21,538 nucleotides of DNA from an uncultured Lachnospiraceae bacterium (GTDB taxonomy: Bacteria; Bacillota; Clostridia; Lachnospirales; Lachnospiraceae). Below are positions 1-8,300 of the stretch, one piece after another. The notes beneath the pieces were generated by a model that was not told the origin of the DNA, did not search any database, and saw only the letters and a program-made list of their open reading frames with translations. Position 1 is the first letter of the stretch. Each line of letters opens with the position of its first letter. The stretch is taken from positions 1 to 21,538 of the forward strand of contig CALFCS010000060.1 of NCBI GenBank assembly GCA_937950565.1, given 5' to 3'. The translations under genes were made by a program, and so were the position numbers.

Positions 1-436
1 ATTTTCCATTCTGGCAGGTGCATTTACACTGTCTATTATGGTACTGCCGCTGGTCATGAGGAGTACGGAAGAGGCTTTAAAAAGCGTGCCGGATTCTTAC
101 AGAGAAGGAAGCTTCGGACTGGGAGCAGGGAAGATTCGGACGGTCTTTCGGATTGTGCTGCCCTCAGCGGTTCCCGGAATTCTTGCCGGAGTCATTCTTG
201 CCATCGGAAGGATTGTGGGAGAGACGGCGGCGCTGATCTATACGGCAGGGACGGTTGCTGATTTCCCGAAAAATGTTATGAGTTCGGGGAGGACGCTGGC
301 GGTCCATATGTATAACCTGTCTAATGAAGGACTATACATGGATCAGGCGTATGCGACGGCAGTCATTCTGCTTGTCCTTGTTGTGGGAATCAACACGCTG
401 TCAGGCGTAGTCGCGAAGAGATTAACAAAAGCATAG
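1..436 (+). CDS. pstA: Phosphate ABC transporter permease PstA (5' partial)
   Basis: This is the C-terminal part of PstA, one of the two membrane permeases of the high-affinity phosphate importer PstSCAB. The reading frame is open from the first bases of the window (frame beginning at base 2), so the internal ATG at 38 is not the real start and the N-terminal half lies outside. The visible part carries the permease cytoplasmic loop with an EAA-like pattern (EEALKSVPDSYREGSFGLG, then IVLPSAVPGILAG), which contacts the ATPase. The GRIVGETAALIYTAG stretch is typical of PstA, and a last hydrophobic helix precedes the stop. pstB follows after 12 bases, with a purine-rich RBS between them, so the two are co-transcribed. 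Identity is supported by motif and context. Confidence 0.95.
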   Translation, partial: FSILAGAFTLSIMVLPLVMRSTEEALKSVPDSYREGSFGLGAGKIRTVFRIVLPSAVPGILAGVILAIGRIVGETAALIYTAGTVADFPKNVMSSGRTLAVHMYNLSNEGLYMDQAYATAVILLVLVVGINTLSGVVAKRLTKA

Positions 437-448
437 AAAGGGAAGGGC

Positions 449-1198
449 ATGAGTAAGATTAGTATTAAAAACATGGATTTATATTATAGTGATTTTCATG
501 CGCTAAAGGATGTAAATCTTGAGATAGAGGCGAATAAAATTACTGCATTTATCGGACCGTCCGGATGTGGAAAGTCCACATTATTAAAGTCTATTAACCG
601 TATGAATGACCTGGTAGAAGGATGTAAGATTACGGGAAGTATCCTGTTGGACGGAAAAGATATTTTTACGGAAATTGATGTAAATCTTCTTAGAAAAAGG
701 GTGGGGATGGTATTTCAGAAGCCAAATCCATTTCCTATGAGTATTTATGATAATGTCGCCTATGGCCCAAGAACACATGGCATTCATTCCAAGGCGAAAT
801 TAAATGAGATTGTAGAGAAATCCCTGCGGGACGCCGCAATCTGGGATGAGTGTAAGGACAGACTGAAAAAGAGTGCACTTGGAATGTCAGGTGGACAGCA
901 GCAGAGGCTGTGTATTGCAAGAGCGCTGGCAGTACAGCCGGAGGTGCTTCTTATGGATGAACCGACATCGGCGCTTGACCCAATTTCCACATCAAAGATT
1001 GAAGACCTTGCGATGGAGCTGAAAAAAGATTATACTATTGTCATGGTAACACATAATATGCAGCAGGCTGTACGTGTATCTGACAATACTGCATTTTTTC
1101 TTCTGGGTGAAGTGATTGAGTATAATGACACAGAAAAACTATTCTCGATACCCGCGGATAAGCGGACAGAAGATTATATTACAGGGAGGTTTGGTTAG
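449..1198 (+). CDS. pstB: Phosphate ABC transporter ATP-binding protein PstB
   Basis: PstB is the cytoplasmic ATPase that powers phosphate import through PstC/PstA. At 249 residues it has the normal family length. All ABC hallmarks are visible: Walker A GPSGCGKST (residues 36-44), Q-loop FQKPNPFP (from Phe89), signature MSGGQQQR (146-153), Walker B LLMDEPTSALDP with Asp170/Glu171, and the switch histidine His202 in VTHNMQQA. The FQKPNPFPMSIYDN segment distinguishes PstB from other ABC ATPases. An AAGGGAAGGG ribosome-binding region precedes the ATG. phoU starts 3 bases after the stop, which suggests tight co-expression. Phosphate-starvation control is expected from the family, but its promoter lies outside the window. 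Confidence 0.97.
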   Translation: MSKISIKNMDLYYSDFHALKDVNLEIEANKITAFIGPSGCGKSTLLKSINRMNDLVEGCKITGSILLDGKDIFTEIDVNLLRKRVGMVFQKPNPFPMSIYDNVAYGPRTHGIHSKAKLNEIVEKSLRDAAIWDECKDRLKKSALGMSGGQQQRLCIARALAVQPEVLLMDEPTSALDPISTSKIEDLAMELKKDYTIVMVTHNMQQAVRVSDNTAFFLLGEVIEYNDTEKLFSIPADKRTEDYITGRFG

Positions 1199-1201
1199 GA
1201 T

Positions 1202-1855
1202 ATGCGTAATGAGTTTGATATGCAGCTGGGGTTACTGAATGAACAATTGATTCATATGGGAGAATTATGTGAGAGCGCTATTAACAAGGCGACGAAGGCG
1301 CTTCAGGATGGAAGCATAGACCAGGCAAAGGAAATTATTAAAGAGGATGAAGAGATTGATCATATCGAGCAGGATATTGAGCGTCTGTGTCTGAAGCTTC
1401 TTTTGCAGCAGCAGCCTGTAGCACGTGATTTAAGACAGATTTCTGCGGCGCTCAAGATGATTACGGATATGGAGCGTATTGGGGACCAGGCATCAGATAT
1501 TGCAGAGATTATTATTTCGGAAAGAAAGTCGGAAGGCGCTGATATTCCGCAGATTGGGGCGATGTCTGAGGCAGTGTCGAGGATGGTGCGAGACAGTGTG
1601 ACCGCTTATGTAAATCGTGATCTGGAGCTGTCAAGAAGTGTGATGAAAGCGGATGATATCGTTGATAAGATGTTTGAAGAAAACAAACAGGAACTGATTG
1701 CATTTATTGCACAGAACAAAGGCCGCCAGGGCAGACAGGCGATTGACCTGATTATGGTGGCAAAGTATCTGGAACGAATCGGCGACCATGCTACTAATAT
1801 CGCAGAGTGGGTGGAATTCTCCATTACAGGCATCCATAAGGAGAGTAAGGTATGA
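1202..1855 (+). CDS. phoU: Phosphate signalling regulator PhoU
   Basis: PhoU is a cytoplasmic all-helical protein that links the Pst transporter to the PhoR kinase and damps the phosphate-starvation response when phosphate is plentiful. The 217 residues match the usual length. The protein shows the two-fold repeat of three-helix bundles with metal-binding acidic patterns: EDEEIDHIEQDIERLCLKLL in the first half and ADDIVDKMFEENKQEL in the second. Each repeat ends in a conserved ERIGDxAxxIAE pattern (MERIGDQASDIAE and LERIGDHATNIAE). The RBS (AGGGAGG) lies inside the end of pstB. The stop codon overlaps the start of the next gene (ATGA, 1852-1855), so translation of the response regulator is probably coupled to phoU. 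Confidence 0.96.
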   Translation: MRNEFDMQLGLLNEQLIHMGELCESAINKATKALQDGSIDQAKEIIKEDEEIDHIEQDIERLCLKLLLQQQPVARDLRQISAALKMITDMERIGDQASDIAEIIISERKSEGADIPQIGAMSEAVSRMVRDSVTAYVNRDLELSRSVMKADDIVDKMFEENKQELIAFIAQNKGRQGRQAIDLIMVAKYLERIGDHATNIAEWVEFSITGIHKESKV

Positions 1856-2529
1856 TTTATTGTGTGGAAGATGACAGTAATATACGGGAACTTGTGATAT
1901 ATACACTTGGAACAACCGGATATAAGGCACGGGGATTTGAGAATGGAAAGGATTTTTTTAAAGCGCTTGCCATGGAGCTTCCTGAGCTTGTACTCATGGA
2001 TATTATGCTTCCGGGAGAAGACGGGCTGGAGCTTTTAAAACGTATGAAGGCATCCCCTAAGACAAAGGATATTCCGGTCATCATGGTGACTGCCAGGGGT
2101 GCGGAATATGACAAAGTAAAAGGACTGGATCTCGGGGCGGATGATTATGTGTCCAAGCCTTTTGGCATGATGGAGCTGATGTCACGGATCAAAGCAGTTC
2201 TAAGACGAAGCCGGAAGAATGTCAGTAATACCGAAGACATCATCCGGATTGGAGATCTTGAGATAAAGCTTAAGAAGCATGAGGTGACCGTGGCAGGAGA
2301 AGTGGTGATACTTACCCTGAAGGAATATGAGCTTCTCAAACGGCTGATGCAGAATCCGGATATTGTGATGACAAGAGACCGACTGCTGGAAGAAATCTGG
2401 GGGTATGATTTTGACGGCGAGACCCGGACAGTGGATGTGCATATCAGAACTCTGCGCCAGAAACTGGGAGCATGCGGAGACAAGATAGAGACCGTGCGGG
2501 GTGTCGGATACAGGATGAGCAGAGAATAG
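1852..2529 (+). CDS. phoP: OmpR/PhoB-family phosphate response regulator
   Basis: This is a DNA-binding response regulator of 225 residues. The receiver domain (about 1-115) has acidic pocket residues Glu6/Asp7/Asp8, phospho-acceptor Asp50 (LVLMDIMLPG), Thr80 and Lys102 (DDYVSKPFG), so it should be fully phosphorylatable. A winged-helix domain (about 130-225) ends in the usual TVDVHIRTLRQKLG recognition helix and VRGVGYR wing. Its place between phoU and the kinase identifies it as the PhoB/PhoP-type phosphate regulator; the symbol is chosen by context and could equally be phoB. The start overlaps the phoU stop by ATGA. The kinase gene begins 19 bases after the stop. Confidence 0.92.
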   Translation: MIYCVEDDSNIRELVIYTLGTTGYKARGFENGKDFFKALAMELPELVLMDIMLPGEDGLELLKRMKASPKTKDIPVIMVTARGAEYDKVKGLDLGADDYVSKPFGMMELMSRIKAVLRRSRKNVSNTEDIIRIGDLEIKLKKHEVTVAGEVVILTLKEYELLKRLMQNPDIVMTRDRLLEEIWGYDFDGETRTVDVHIRTLRQKLGACGDKIETVRGVGYRMSRE

Positions 2530-2548
2530 AAGAAACCGGGGTATATGG

Positions 2549-3868
2549 ATGAAGCTTAGAAAGAAGATACAGAAAAGCATGATACTTGTGATAGCAACTA
2601 CGCTTATGGTAGCTTATGTCATGACGATTTTTGTAGTTTACCGCCAGAATGTGGTTTTGATGGAGGCAGAGATCTGTCAGGAAGCAGATTACATTAAGAC
2701 TGCGATTGAAATATCCGGGCATTCTTATCTGCAGGAAATGGATCAGGTGAGAGAAGATACGCGTGTAACGCTGATTAATACTTCCGGTGATGTTTTATAT
2801 GATTCGAAGCAGGACGAATTCACATTGGAAAATCATATGAACCGCCCGGAGATTAAGGAAGCGCTGCGTGATGGAACCGGGCAGGATATCAGAAGGTCTG
2901 ATACACTGGATGCGGAGATGTATTACTATGCGGAAAAGCTGTCGGATGATACGATTCTTAGAGTTTCTAAGACTATGAACACAGCATTTCATACTGCGCT
3001 GGCAATTCTGCCGGGGATAGGTGCAATTACAGGTGTTATGCTTGCATTTGCCTATGGTTTGTCCAGATGGCAGATAAAACGGCTCATACGCCCTGTTAAT
3101 GAGCTGAATCTGGAGTATCCGCTTGAAAATGAGATGTATGAGGAACTAAAGCCTCTGTTGGTGAGAATTGATGAGCAGAATAAGGAAAGGGATGCCATTG
3201 CAAATATGAGGAAAGAATTCTCGGCAAATGTGTCCCATGAGCTGAAAACTCCGCTTACATCTATTTCCGGTTATGCAGAGATTATGAAGGACGGACTGGT
3301 AAAGGCAGAAGATATGAAGACTTTTGCGGAACGTATTTATAACGAAGCAAGCCGTCTGATTACTCTGGTGGAGGATATTATTAAGTTATCAAGGCTGGAT
3401 GAAGGAGAGGCGGGACTTGAGAAAGAGGATGTGGATTTGTACCAGCTTGCCCGTGAGATTATAAGCCGTCTGTCCGTTCAGGCCGCCGCAAGACATGTCC
3501 ATATGGAGGTGACTGGAGAAACAGTAATCTGTCATGGCGTCAGACAGATTCTGGATGAGATGATTTATAATATTTGTGAAAATGCGATTAAATATAATAA
3601 AGAAAATGGAAAAGTCAGTATCTGGGTAGGTGGAACGCTGAATGGAAAGAAGGTTATTGTAACAGATAGCGGAATCGGGATTTCTGATGACCAGAAAGAG
3701 CGGATATTTGAACGGTTCTACCGTGTAGATAAGAGCCATTCTAAAGAAACTGGAGGGACAGGACTGGGGCTTTCTATTGTGAAGCATGGTGCGATTCTGC
3801 ACGGTGCACAGATAAACGTAGAGAGCGAGATTGGAAAGGGAACGAAGATGGAAATTATATTCAGATAA
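2549..3868 (+). CDS. phoR: Phosphate sensor histidine kinase (PhoR-type)
   Basis: This is a membrane sensor kinase of 439 residues. A first transmembrane helix (about 11-32), an extracytoplasmic sensor region of about 110 residues and a second helix (about 146-168) are followed by a short degenerate HAMP-like linker (IRPVNELNLEYPLEN). The HisKA helix has phospho-acceptor His230 (SHELKTPLTS). The HATPase_c domain has its N box (ICENAIKYN), G1 (DSGIGI), F box (FERFYR) and G2 (GGTGLGLS). All catalytic elements are present. It should phosphorylate the response regulator encoded just upstream, under control of PhoU and Pst. An ATG four bases upstream, out of frame, is not used. A long hairpin follows the stop. 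Confidence 0.92.
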   Translation: MKLRKKIQKSMILVIATTLMVAYVMTIFVVYRQNVVLMEAEICQEADYIKTAIEISGHSYLQEMDQVREDTRVTLINTSGDVLYDSKQDEFTLENHMNRPEIKEALRDGTGQDIRRSDTLDAEMYYYAEKLSDDTILRVSKTMNTAFHTALAILPGIGAITGVMLAFAYGLSRWQIKRLIRPVNELNLEYPLENEMYEELKPLLVRIDEQNKERDAIANMRKEFSANVSHELKTPLTSISGYAEIMKDGLVKAEDMKTFAERIYNEASRLITLVEDIIKLSRLDEGEAGLEKEDVDLYQLAREIISRLSVQAAARHVHMEVTGETVICHGVRQILDEMIYNICENAIKYNKENGKVSIWVGGTLNGKKVIVTDSGIGISDDQKERIFERFYRVDKSHSKETGGTGLGLSIVKHGAILHGAQINVESEIGKGTKMEIIFR

Positions 3869-3869
3869 T

Positions 3870-3902
3870 AAGGGGCAGGTCTTTTTGGAAGATCTGCCTC
3901 TT
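3870..3902. terminator. Hairpin between phoR and the convergent ECF gene
   Basis: A 14-bp stem with two G-U wobbles (arm 3870-3883, loop TTTGG, arm 3889-3902) lies two bases after the phoR stop and 34 bases after the stop of the convergent ECF gene. Neither side has a real U-tract, so it is either a weak bidirectional terminator or a 3'-end stabilising hairpin. Confidence 0.5.
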
Positions 3903-3936
3903 AAAATAACATTAGTTATGCATTTAACGGGAATAC

Positions 3937-4464
3937 CTATGCTTTTTTATGCGTTAGCTGCCGGATATCCGGAACTGTCATCAGGAGTGGATAGAGTACA
4001 AATGCAATGATCAGTCCGCTGACACCTTGAATCAAGTTGGCCGGAACACTTGCGGCCGCTGCAGATGCGCCGTAAAGTGGGATTTCACAGAGAAAATATC
4101 CACATGCTACGAAAATAATGTCCGTGATACCGCCAAGAGCAACTGCAAGGTAACGTGTTTTTGGCGTTTTGCCGACCTTCTGATAGATGATACCGGAGAT
4201 GAGGGCAATAAATCCTTTTACTGCAAATGTAATCGGTACGTAGATGAAATAGCCTCCAATCAAATCTGCCATACAGGAACCGATTCCGGCGGCAAGAGCG
4301 CCCCAGGTCGGTCCAAGGATAATACCTGAAAGAATGACAATCGCATCGCCCGGGTGTATGTATCCGCCGGTGCCAGGTGTAGGAATACGGATAGACATGG
4401 TAGCGACACATGCCAGTGCAGCAAATAATGCGGTTGTAACAATTTTTTTCAAGTTAGAATTCAT
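3937..4464 (-). CDS. ECF transporter S component (vitamin/metabolite uptake)
   Basis: This is a 175-residue integral membrane protein with about six hydrophobic helices. It starts with the basic MNSNLKKI followed by ALFAALACVATMSIRIPTPG, the usual opening of ECF S components that dock on the shared EcfT helix pair. The segment GYIHPGDAIVILSGIILGP and the following GALAAGIGSCMADLIGGY match the DUF1393/ECF_trnsprt group that includes pyridoxine, hydroxymethylpyrimidine and related uptake proteins. The substrate cannot be read from sequence, and I see no TPP, THF or preQ1 riboswitch upstream to suggest one. No EcfA/EcfT genes are nearby, so it is a group II S component using an energising module encoded elsewhere. 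A purine-rich RBS (AAGAGG) precedes the ATG. Confidence 0.85.
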   Translation of the reverse strand: MNSNLKKIVTTALFAALACVATMSIRIPTPGTGGYIHPGDAIVILSGIILGPTWGALAAGIGSCMADLIGGYFIYVPITFAVKGFIALISGIIYQKVGKTPKTRYLAVALGGITDIIFVACGYFLCEIPLYGASAAAASVPANLIQGVSGLIIAFVLYPLLMTVPDIRQLTHKKA

Positions 4465-4515
4465 AACGATAACCTCTTTTCTTTTTGTAAATAGCTTTCT
4501 GTCTCTGTATACTCT

Positions 4516-4546
4516 ATACTATTAATGGAGTGTATAAAAGGTCCAA
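4516..4546 (-). promoter_or_regulatory. Possible promoter of the ECF S component gene
   Basis: On the minus strand TTGGAC (4541-4546) and TAGTAT (4516-4521) are separated by 19 bp, longer than ideal. The region also contains repeated TATACT-like heptamers and an imperfect palindrome (4509-4536) that could be an operator. The whole 4465-4759 gap holds only this, the Rrf2 promoter and the leader hairpin; I see no gene in it. Confidence 0.35.
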
Positions 4547-4615
4547 TAATAAAAAAAATAAGCAAGCCAGTTTTAGGGTGACAAAATAAAAATGTTATTT
4601 TGGTGCCAGTCATAT

Positions 4616-4644
4616 TTGACAAGAACCAGGGAAATAATTAAAAT
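4616..4644 (+). promoter_or_regulatory. Sigma-A promoter of the Rrf2 regulator gene
   Basis: A perfect -35 TTGACA (4616-4621), a 17-bp spacer and TAAAAT (4639-4644) make a strong vegetative promoter. It predicts a transcription start near 4650-4652, exactly where the leader hairpin begins, and a 5' leader of about 110 bases before the ATG at 4760. Confidence 0.8.
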
Positions 4645-4649
4645 TAAAG

Positions 4650-4690
4650 TAACAGTTTAGCCATAGCTCATGGGCGTGTCTGAACTGTTA
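4650..4690 (+). promoter_or_regulatory. Structured 5' leader or operator palindrome upstream of rrf2
   Basis: The arms 4650-4660 (TAACAGTTTAG) and 4680-4690 (CTGAACTGTTA) pair over 11 bp with one G-U. Inside lies a second small stem, CCAT (4661-4664) with ATGG (4670-4673), followed by GCGTGT. The 3' flank contains TAAAC (4691-4695), able to pair with GTTTA inside the 5' arm, so an alternative fold is possible. I know of no riboswitch class with this consensus. It could equally act as a DNA palindrome bound by the encoded regulator. Confidence 0.5.
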
Positions 4691-4759
4691 TAAACTAAAA
4701 ATAAGATTAAGAAGAGAGAATAAAAATATCTGAAGGAATCAAAGGGACGGAAAAGAACG

Positions 4760-5185
4760 ATGAAGATATCAACAAAAGGACGGTATGCACTGCGGATTAT
4801 GATAGATCTGGCAGAGCATAATAGTGGAGAATACATTCGCTTAAAAGATATTTCTGAGCGGCAGGGGATTACCTTAAAATATATGGAGCAGATTATGCCG
4901 CTTCTTACAAAGGCAGGATATGTAAGGAGCTACAGAGGAAATAATGGCGGTTATATGCTGGCGAGGAAGCCGTCTGCATATACAGCAGGGGAAATCTTAC
5001 GTACAACAGAGGGAAGCCTCGCTCCAATTCCATGTCTGGAGGATCAGCCGAACCGCTGCCAGAGACAGGAGGAATGCAGCACGCTTTTGTTCTGGGAGGG
5101 ACTTAAGAAAGTGGTGGATGAATATGTAGATGGAATTACATTGGAGGATATGCTGGAAGGAAGAAAGAATATGTATATGATATGA
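4760..5185 (+). CDS. Rrf2-family transcriptional regulator with three central cysteines
   Basis: This is a 141-residue winged-helix repressor/sensor of the Rrf2 family (relatives: IscR, CymR, NsrR). The opening MKISTKGRYALRIMIDLA, the recognition-helix region with ITLKYMEQIMPLL, and the wing SYRGNNGGYMLAR are family hallmarks. Cys92, Cys100 and Cys106 sit close to the cluster-ligating cysteines of IscR (spacing here C-x7-C-x5-C), so it may bind an Fe-S cluster. CymR-type members lack these cysteines. A good sigma-A promoter and a structured leader precede it. An Rrf2-like palindrome at the cysK promoter 5 kb away makes cysteine synthesis a likely target. An alternative is an IscR-like Fe-S biogenesis regulator, but no isc/suf genes are visible here. 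Confidence 0.88.
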   Translation: MKISTKGRYALRIMIDLAEHNSGEYIRLKDISERQGITLKYMEQIMPLLTKAGYVRSYRGNNGGYMLARKPSAYTAGEILRTTEGSLAPIPCLEDQPNRCQRQEECSTLLFWEGLKKVVDEYVDGITLEDMLEGRKNMYMI

Positions 5186-5200
5186 GACAAGGGACAAATG

Positions 5201-5235
5201 GACACAAAACGGATGCTTGCATACGTTTTTGTGTC
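5201..5235 (+). other. Hairpin in the 3' region of the rrf2 transcript
   Basis: GACACAAAAC...GCATACGTTTTTGTGTC forms a stem of about 15 pairs with one bulge and one mismatch around a tight loop. A competing 8-bp pairing exists between ATGAGACA (5182-5189, overlapping the stop codon) and TGTCTCAT (5232-5239). There is no U-tract, so this is not a standard terminator. Confidence 0.4.
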
Positions 5236-5270
5236 TCATGAATAATAGACAGCAGTTCTGTGATAAACAG

Positions 5271-5308
5271 GAAATACCCCGGACGGTTTGTCCGGGGTAT
5301 TTCTTTAT
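5271..5308. terminator. Bidirectional terminator between rrf2 and the GH43 gene
   Basis: A 13-bp perfect stem (GAAATACCCCGGA 5271-5283, TCCGGGGTATTTC 5291-5303) has a 7-base loop and a T-rich tail (TTTAT) on the plus side. On the minus side the stem follows the GH43 stop by about 30 bases. It can serve both convergent genes. Confidence 0.8.
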
Positions 5309-5332
5309 AATCTTACTTTGTAATCTTAGATA

Positions 5333-8300
5333 TTATTCAGCATATGCCTCTATAAATCTCTCGATAACTGCTGCACACTGTGCACGCATGGATGTTCCCT
5401 GTGGATTCAGTAAGGTTGGTGTTGTGTTTCCTTCCTCTGTGATACCTGTAATAAGGCCTGTTGCAACTGCCCATTCCATAGCATCTTTCGCGAATCCGCT
5501 TACGTTAGCAGCATCCTTGAAGGAGCTAAGATCTGCTCTCTCATCTGTATCGCCAGTGTTAATCAGCTTCGCGTAACGGTACATCATGACTGCCATTTCT
5601 TCACGGGAAATATCTTTCGCCGGCTTGAATACGCCTTCATCTGTGTATCCGGTTACAACGCCTACATCTTTACTGGAAGCCCACATAATCGCATCTGTAT
5701 ACCAGATTCCGTCTTCTACATCCGGGAATGTCGGAGCATAAGCTGCTTCCGGCTTGCCACTCAGACGGTGAAGGATAACAGCAAACTGTGCTCTTACGAT
5801 ACCTTCCATTGGAGCGAAGTGTGTTTTGTCTTTACCTGTCATAGTTCCTGCGAAGAAGTTATAATATACAGTATCGAAGAACCATGCATCCTGCGGAACG
5901 TCAACGAACGGATAATTTTCAATCTTCAGTCCGTCTAATGCTGCAGCAACAGCAGCTGTTGCATCGTCTATTTCTTTCTGTGTTGCATTTTTATCTGCAA
6001 GGACTTTCTTTGCCGCTTCAACAGCGTCTTTGTATACCTTCCAGGAATCAGCGGTAAATACGTCTGCATAATCATCTGAGAATGCGCCTGCAAGAGCAGC
6101 TTCCAAATCTGTCGTATCTACTCCGGATGCGCCCTTCTTGACATTAATCTTCAAAGTAATGGTTGCATTTTCCTCCAGTAATTCATCTTCGTATGTCATC
6201 TTCAGAATCGGAGTACCATCTGCTGCCCAGTGTACACGTTTTAATCTTGCATGACGGCATGGGTCATTCAGAGGCTCGCCATTGTAGGAGCTCTTTGAAC
6301 CATCCCATCCACACATCTGATAATTGTGGCTGGTCGGTCTTGCATGGTATACGAAAATCGCATTGCCGTCTTTGTCTACTGTAAAGGAGTTATGTCCCGG
6401 TCCTTCTTCACCATCTACGTCACGGGAAGTTAATAACGGATATGGACTCTTTGTCCAGGACTCATTCTTCAGCAGATCTGTGCCGGCTTTAGCTGTCATC
6501 ATACCGATTGCATACTCGGAACCTGTTCCTGATGAAGAGTAGCAAAGGTAGATGTTTCCATCACGCTGTAATACGGTAGCGCCCTCATTTACGACATAAC
6601 GGATATTTTCCCATCCATAATCCGGTGCAGTCAGCTTCATGATATCAGAAGTCAGCTCCCATGGTTTCTCTACATTAACCTTTGCCATATAAAGGCTGGA
6701 AGGACCATATGCTGTTGATGCCCATACAACATAGCTTTCGCCATTCTTTTCATCTTCGAAATAAGTCATATCCAGACAGAAAGAGTTTTTAATTGCATTA
6801 GTCAGTCCTGAACCGCCGCGCATCTGATAATCTTCCCACTGAGAAGCTTCATTGCCGCTCGTAAGAGCAGTTTCGTATGGATCCTGGTCGCCCGGCAGTA
6901 CGAGTGCGTGACAGTAAATACCGAATAAATTCGTCGTCTGGCTCTCTGTGAAGTAAACAACCCAGTAATCACCTACTCTGTGAATTTCCGGAGCCCAGAT
7001 ATAACGATATCCACGGTCAACATTCTGGCCTGCATTATTTTCGTATCCCTGGTTTCCTACCTTCCAGAGAGTTACCTGTTTGCTTCTATCCTGGAGTTCC
7101 TCAAGGGTTCTTCCTCTTCTGAGTACGACACGGTCATACTGTTCCAGTTTTTCTGTTCCGTTATCCATAGCATCCATTGGTTCCGGGAAGTAAGAGCCTG
7201 TCATATAGTAATACTGTGTCTCTTCATCCCAGTAAATATGCGGATCTGCCATGCCTTCAACGAATTTGGTCTCATCGTAGTATACGGTCTTTGTATCTGG
7301 ATCATAATTAGACGGGAAGTCTTCATTTGCATTATCCGGGTCATCTTCCGGCAGCTTGCTGCCATTTAATTCTTTTAAGTTATTCAGGTATTTTGTCTGT
7401 ACAACTTTACCGGTTACCTCATAGGTACCTTCTTTGGAAAGGTCAACACCGTCTAAAGCGCCGCTCCAGTCAATGTTAAAGTCCTGCGTAGAACCGTCTG
7501 TATAAGTTGCAGTTGCTGTCGGATAGCTTTCAGCCAGGTCTTTCTCGGTCAGAGTTGTTCCCGGTTCAATATCCTTATCCTTCAAATCTTTCAGACCGTT
7601 GTTAAGTACGGTGCCAAGCTTGTTTACAATATATGTATACTCAGCCTTTGTCAAAGCAATAGCATTACCTACAACAAGGTTCTTATCTGTTTCAACAAGG
7701 TTCTTGCCATCCAGCATGAACTTGAAGGATGCAGCATCCAATACTGCAGATGTCTGGCTTGGTGTGCTTGTAAGTGTGTCATCATAGAAATGTACGCCGT
7801 CTGTGGATGTAAATTCATGATAACCCTTTGACTTATCAGCATCGCGAGCAATAACAGTGAATTTACCATTTGCTTTAAATACCTTTGGCTCGGTAATTTT
7901 TAAAGTTCCCTGTGTGTTCTTGGAGAAGATAACTCCACCGCCGTTATTCAATACATCAAAAGTCTTACCATCTTTGCTGACAGCGAAGTATACACTCTGT
8001 GTTTCCTGATCAACATTAGCAGCCGGTGCATAGAATGGAGTTGTAGTGGTGTATACAGCAAGGTAATAGCCGGACTCCAGTTCCTTAATATCTGCAACCT
8101 TCTCAACTTTAATTGTCAATTCGTTGGAAACGATATCGCCGATGGAAGCTGTAATTACTGCTTCCCCTTCTGCAAGTGCAGTTACAACACCTTCTCTGTT
8201 TACAGTTGCTACCTTTTCATCGCTGGATTTCCAGCTTAATTTGGAAAGACCTGTTGCATCTGCAGGAGTCAGAGATACATTTAACTGTGCTGTTTTATCA

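Noticed and set aside
38..40. ATG at 38 as the start of pstA
   Set aside because: The frame is open from the window start and upstream codons continue the PstA sequence, so this is an internal Met.
4650..4690. preQ1, THF or TPP riboswitch controlling the ECF gene or rrf2
   Set aside because: The conserved aptamer sequences of these classes are not present on either strand; only a generic structured leader can be supported.
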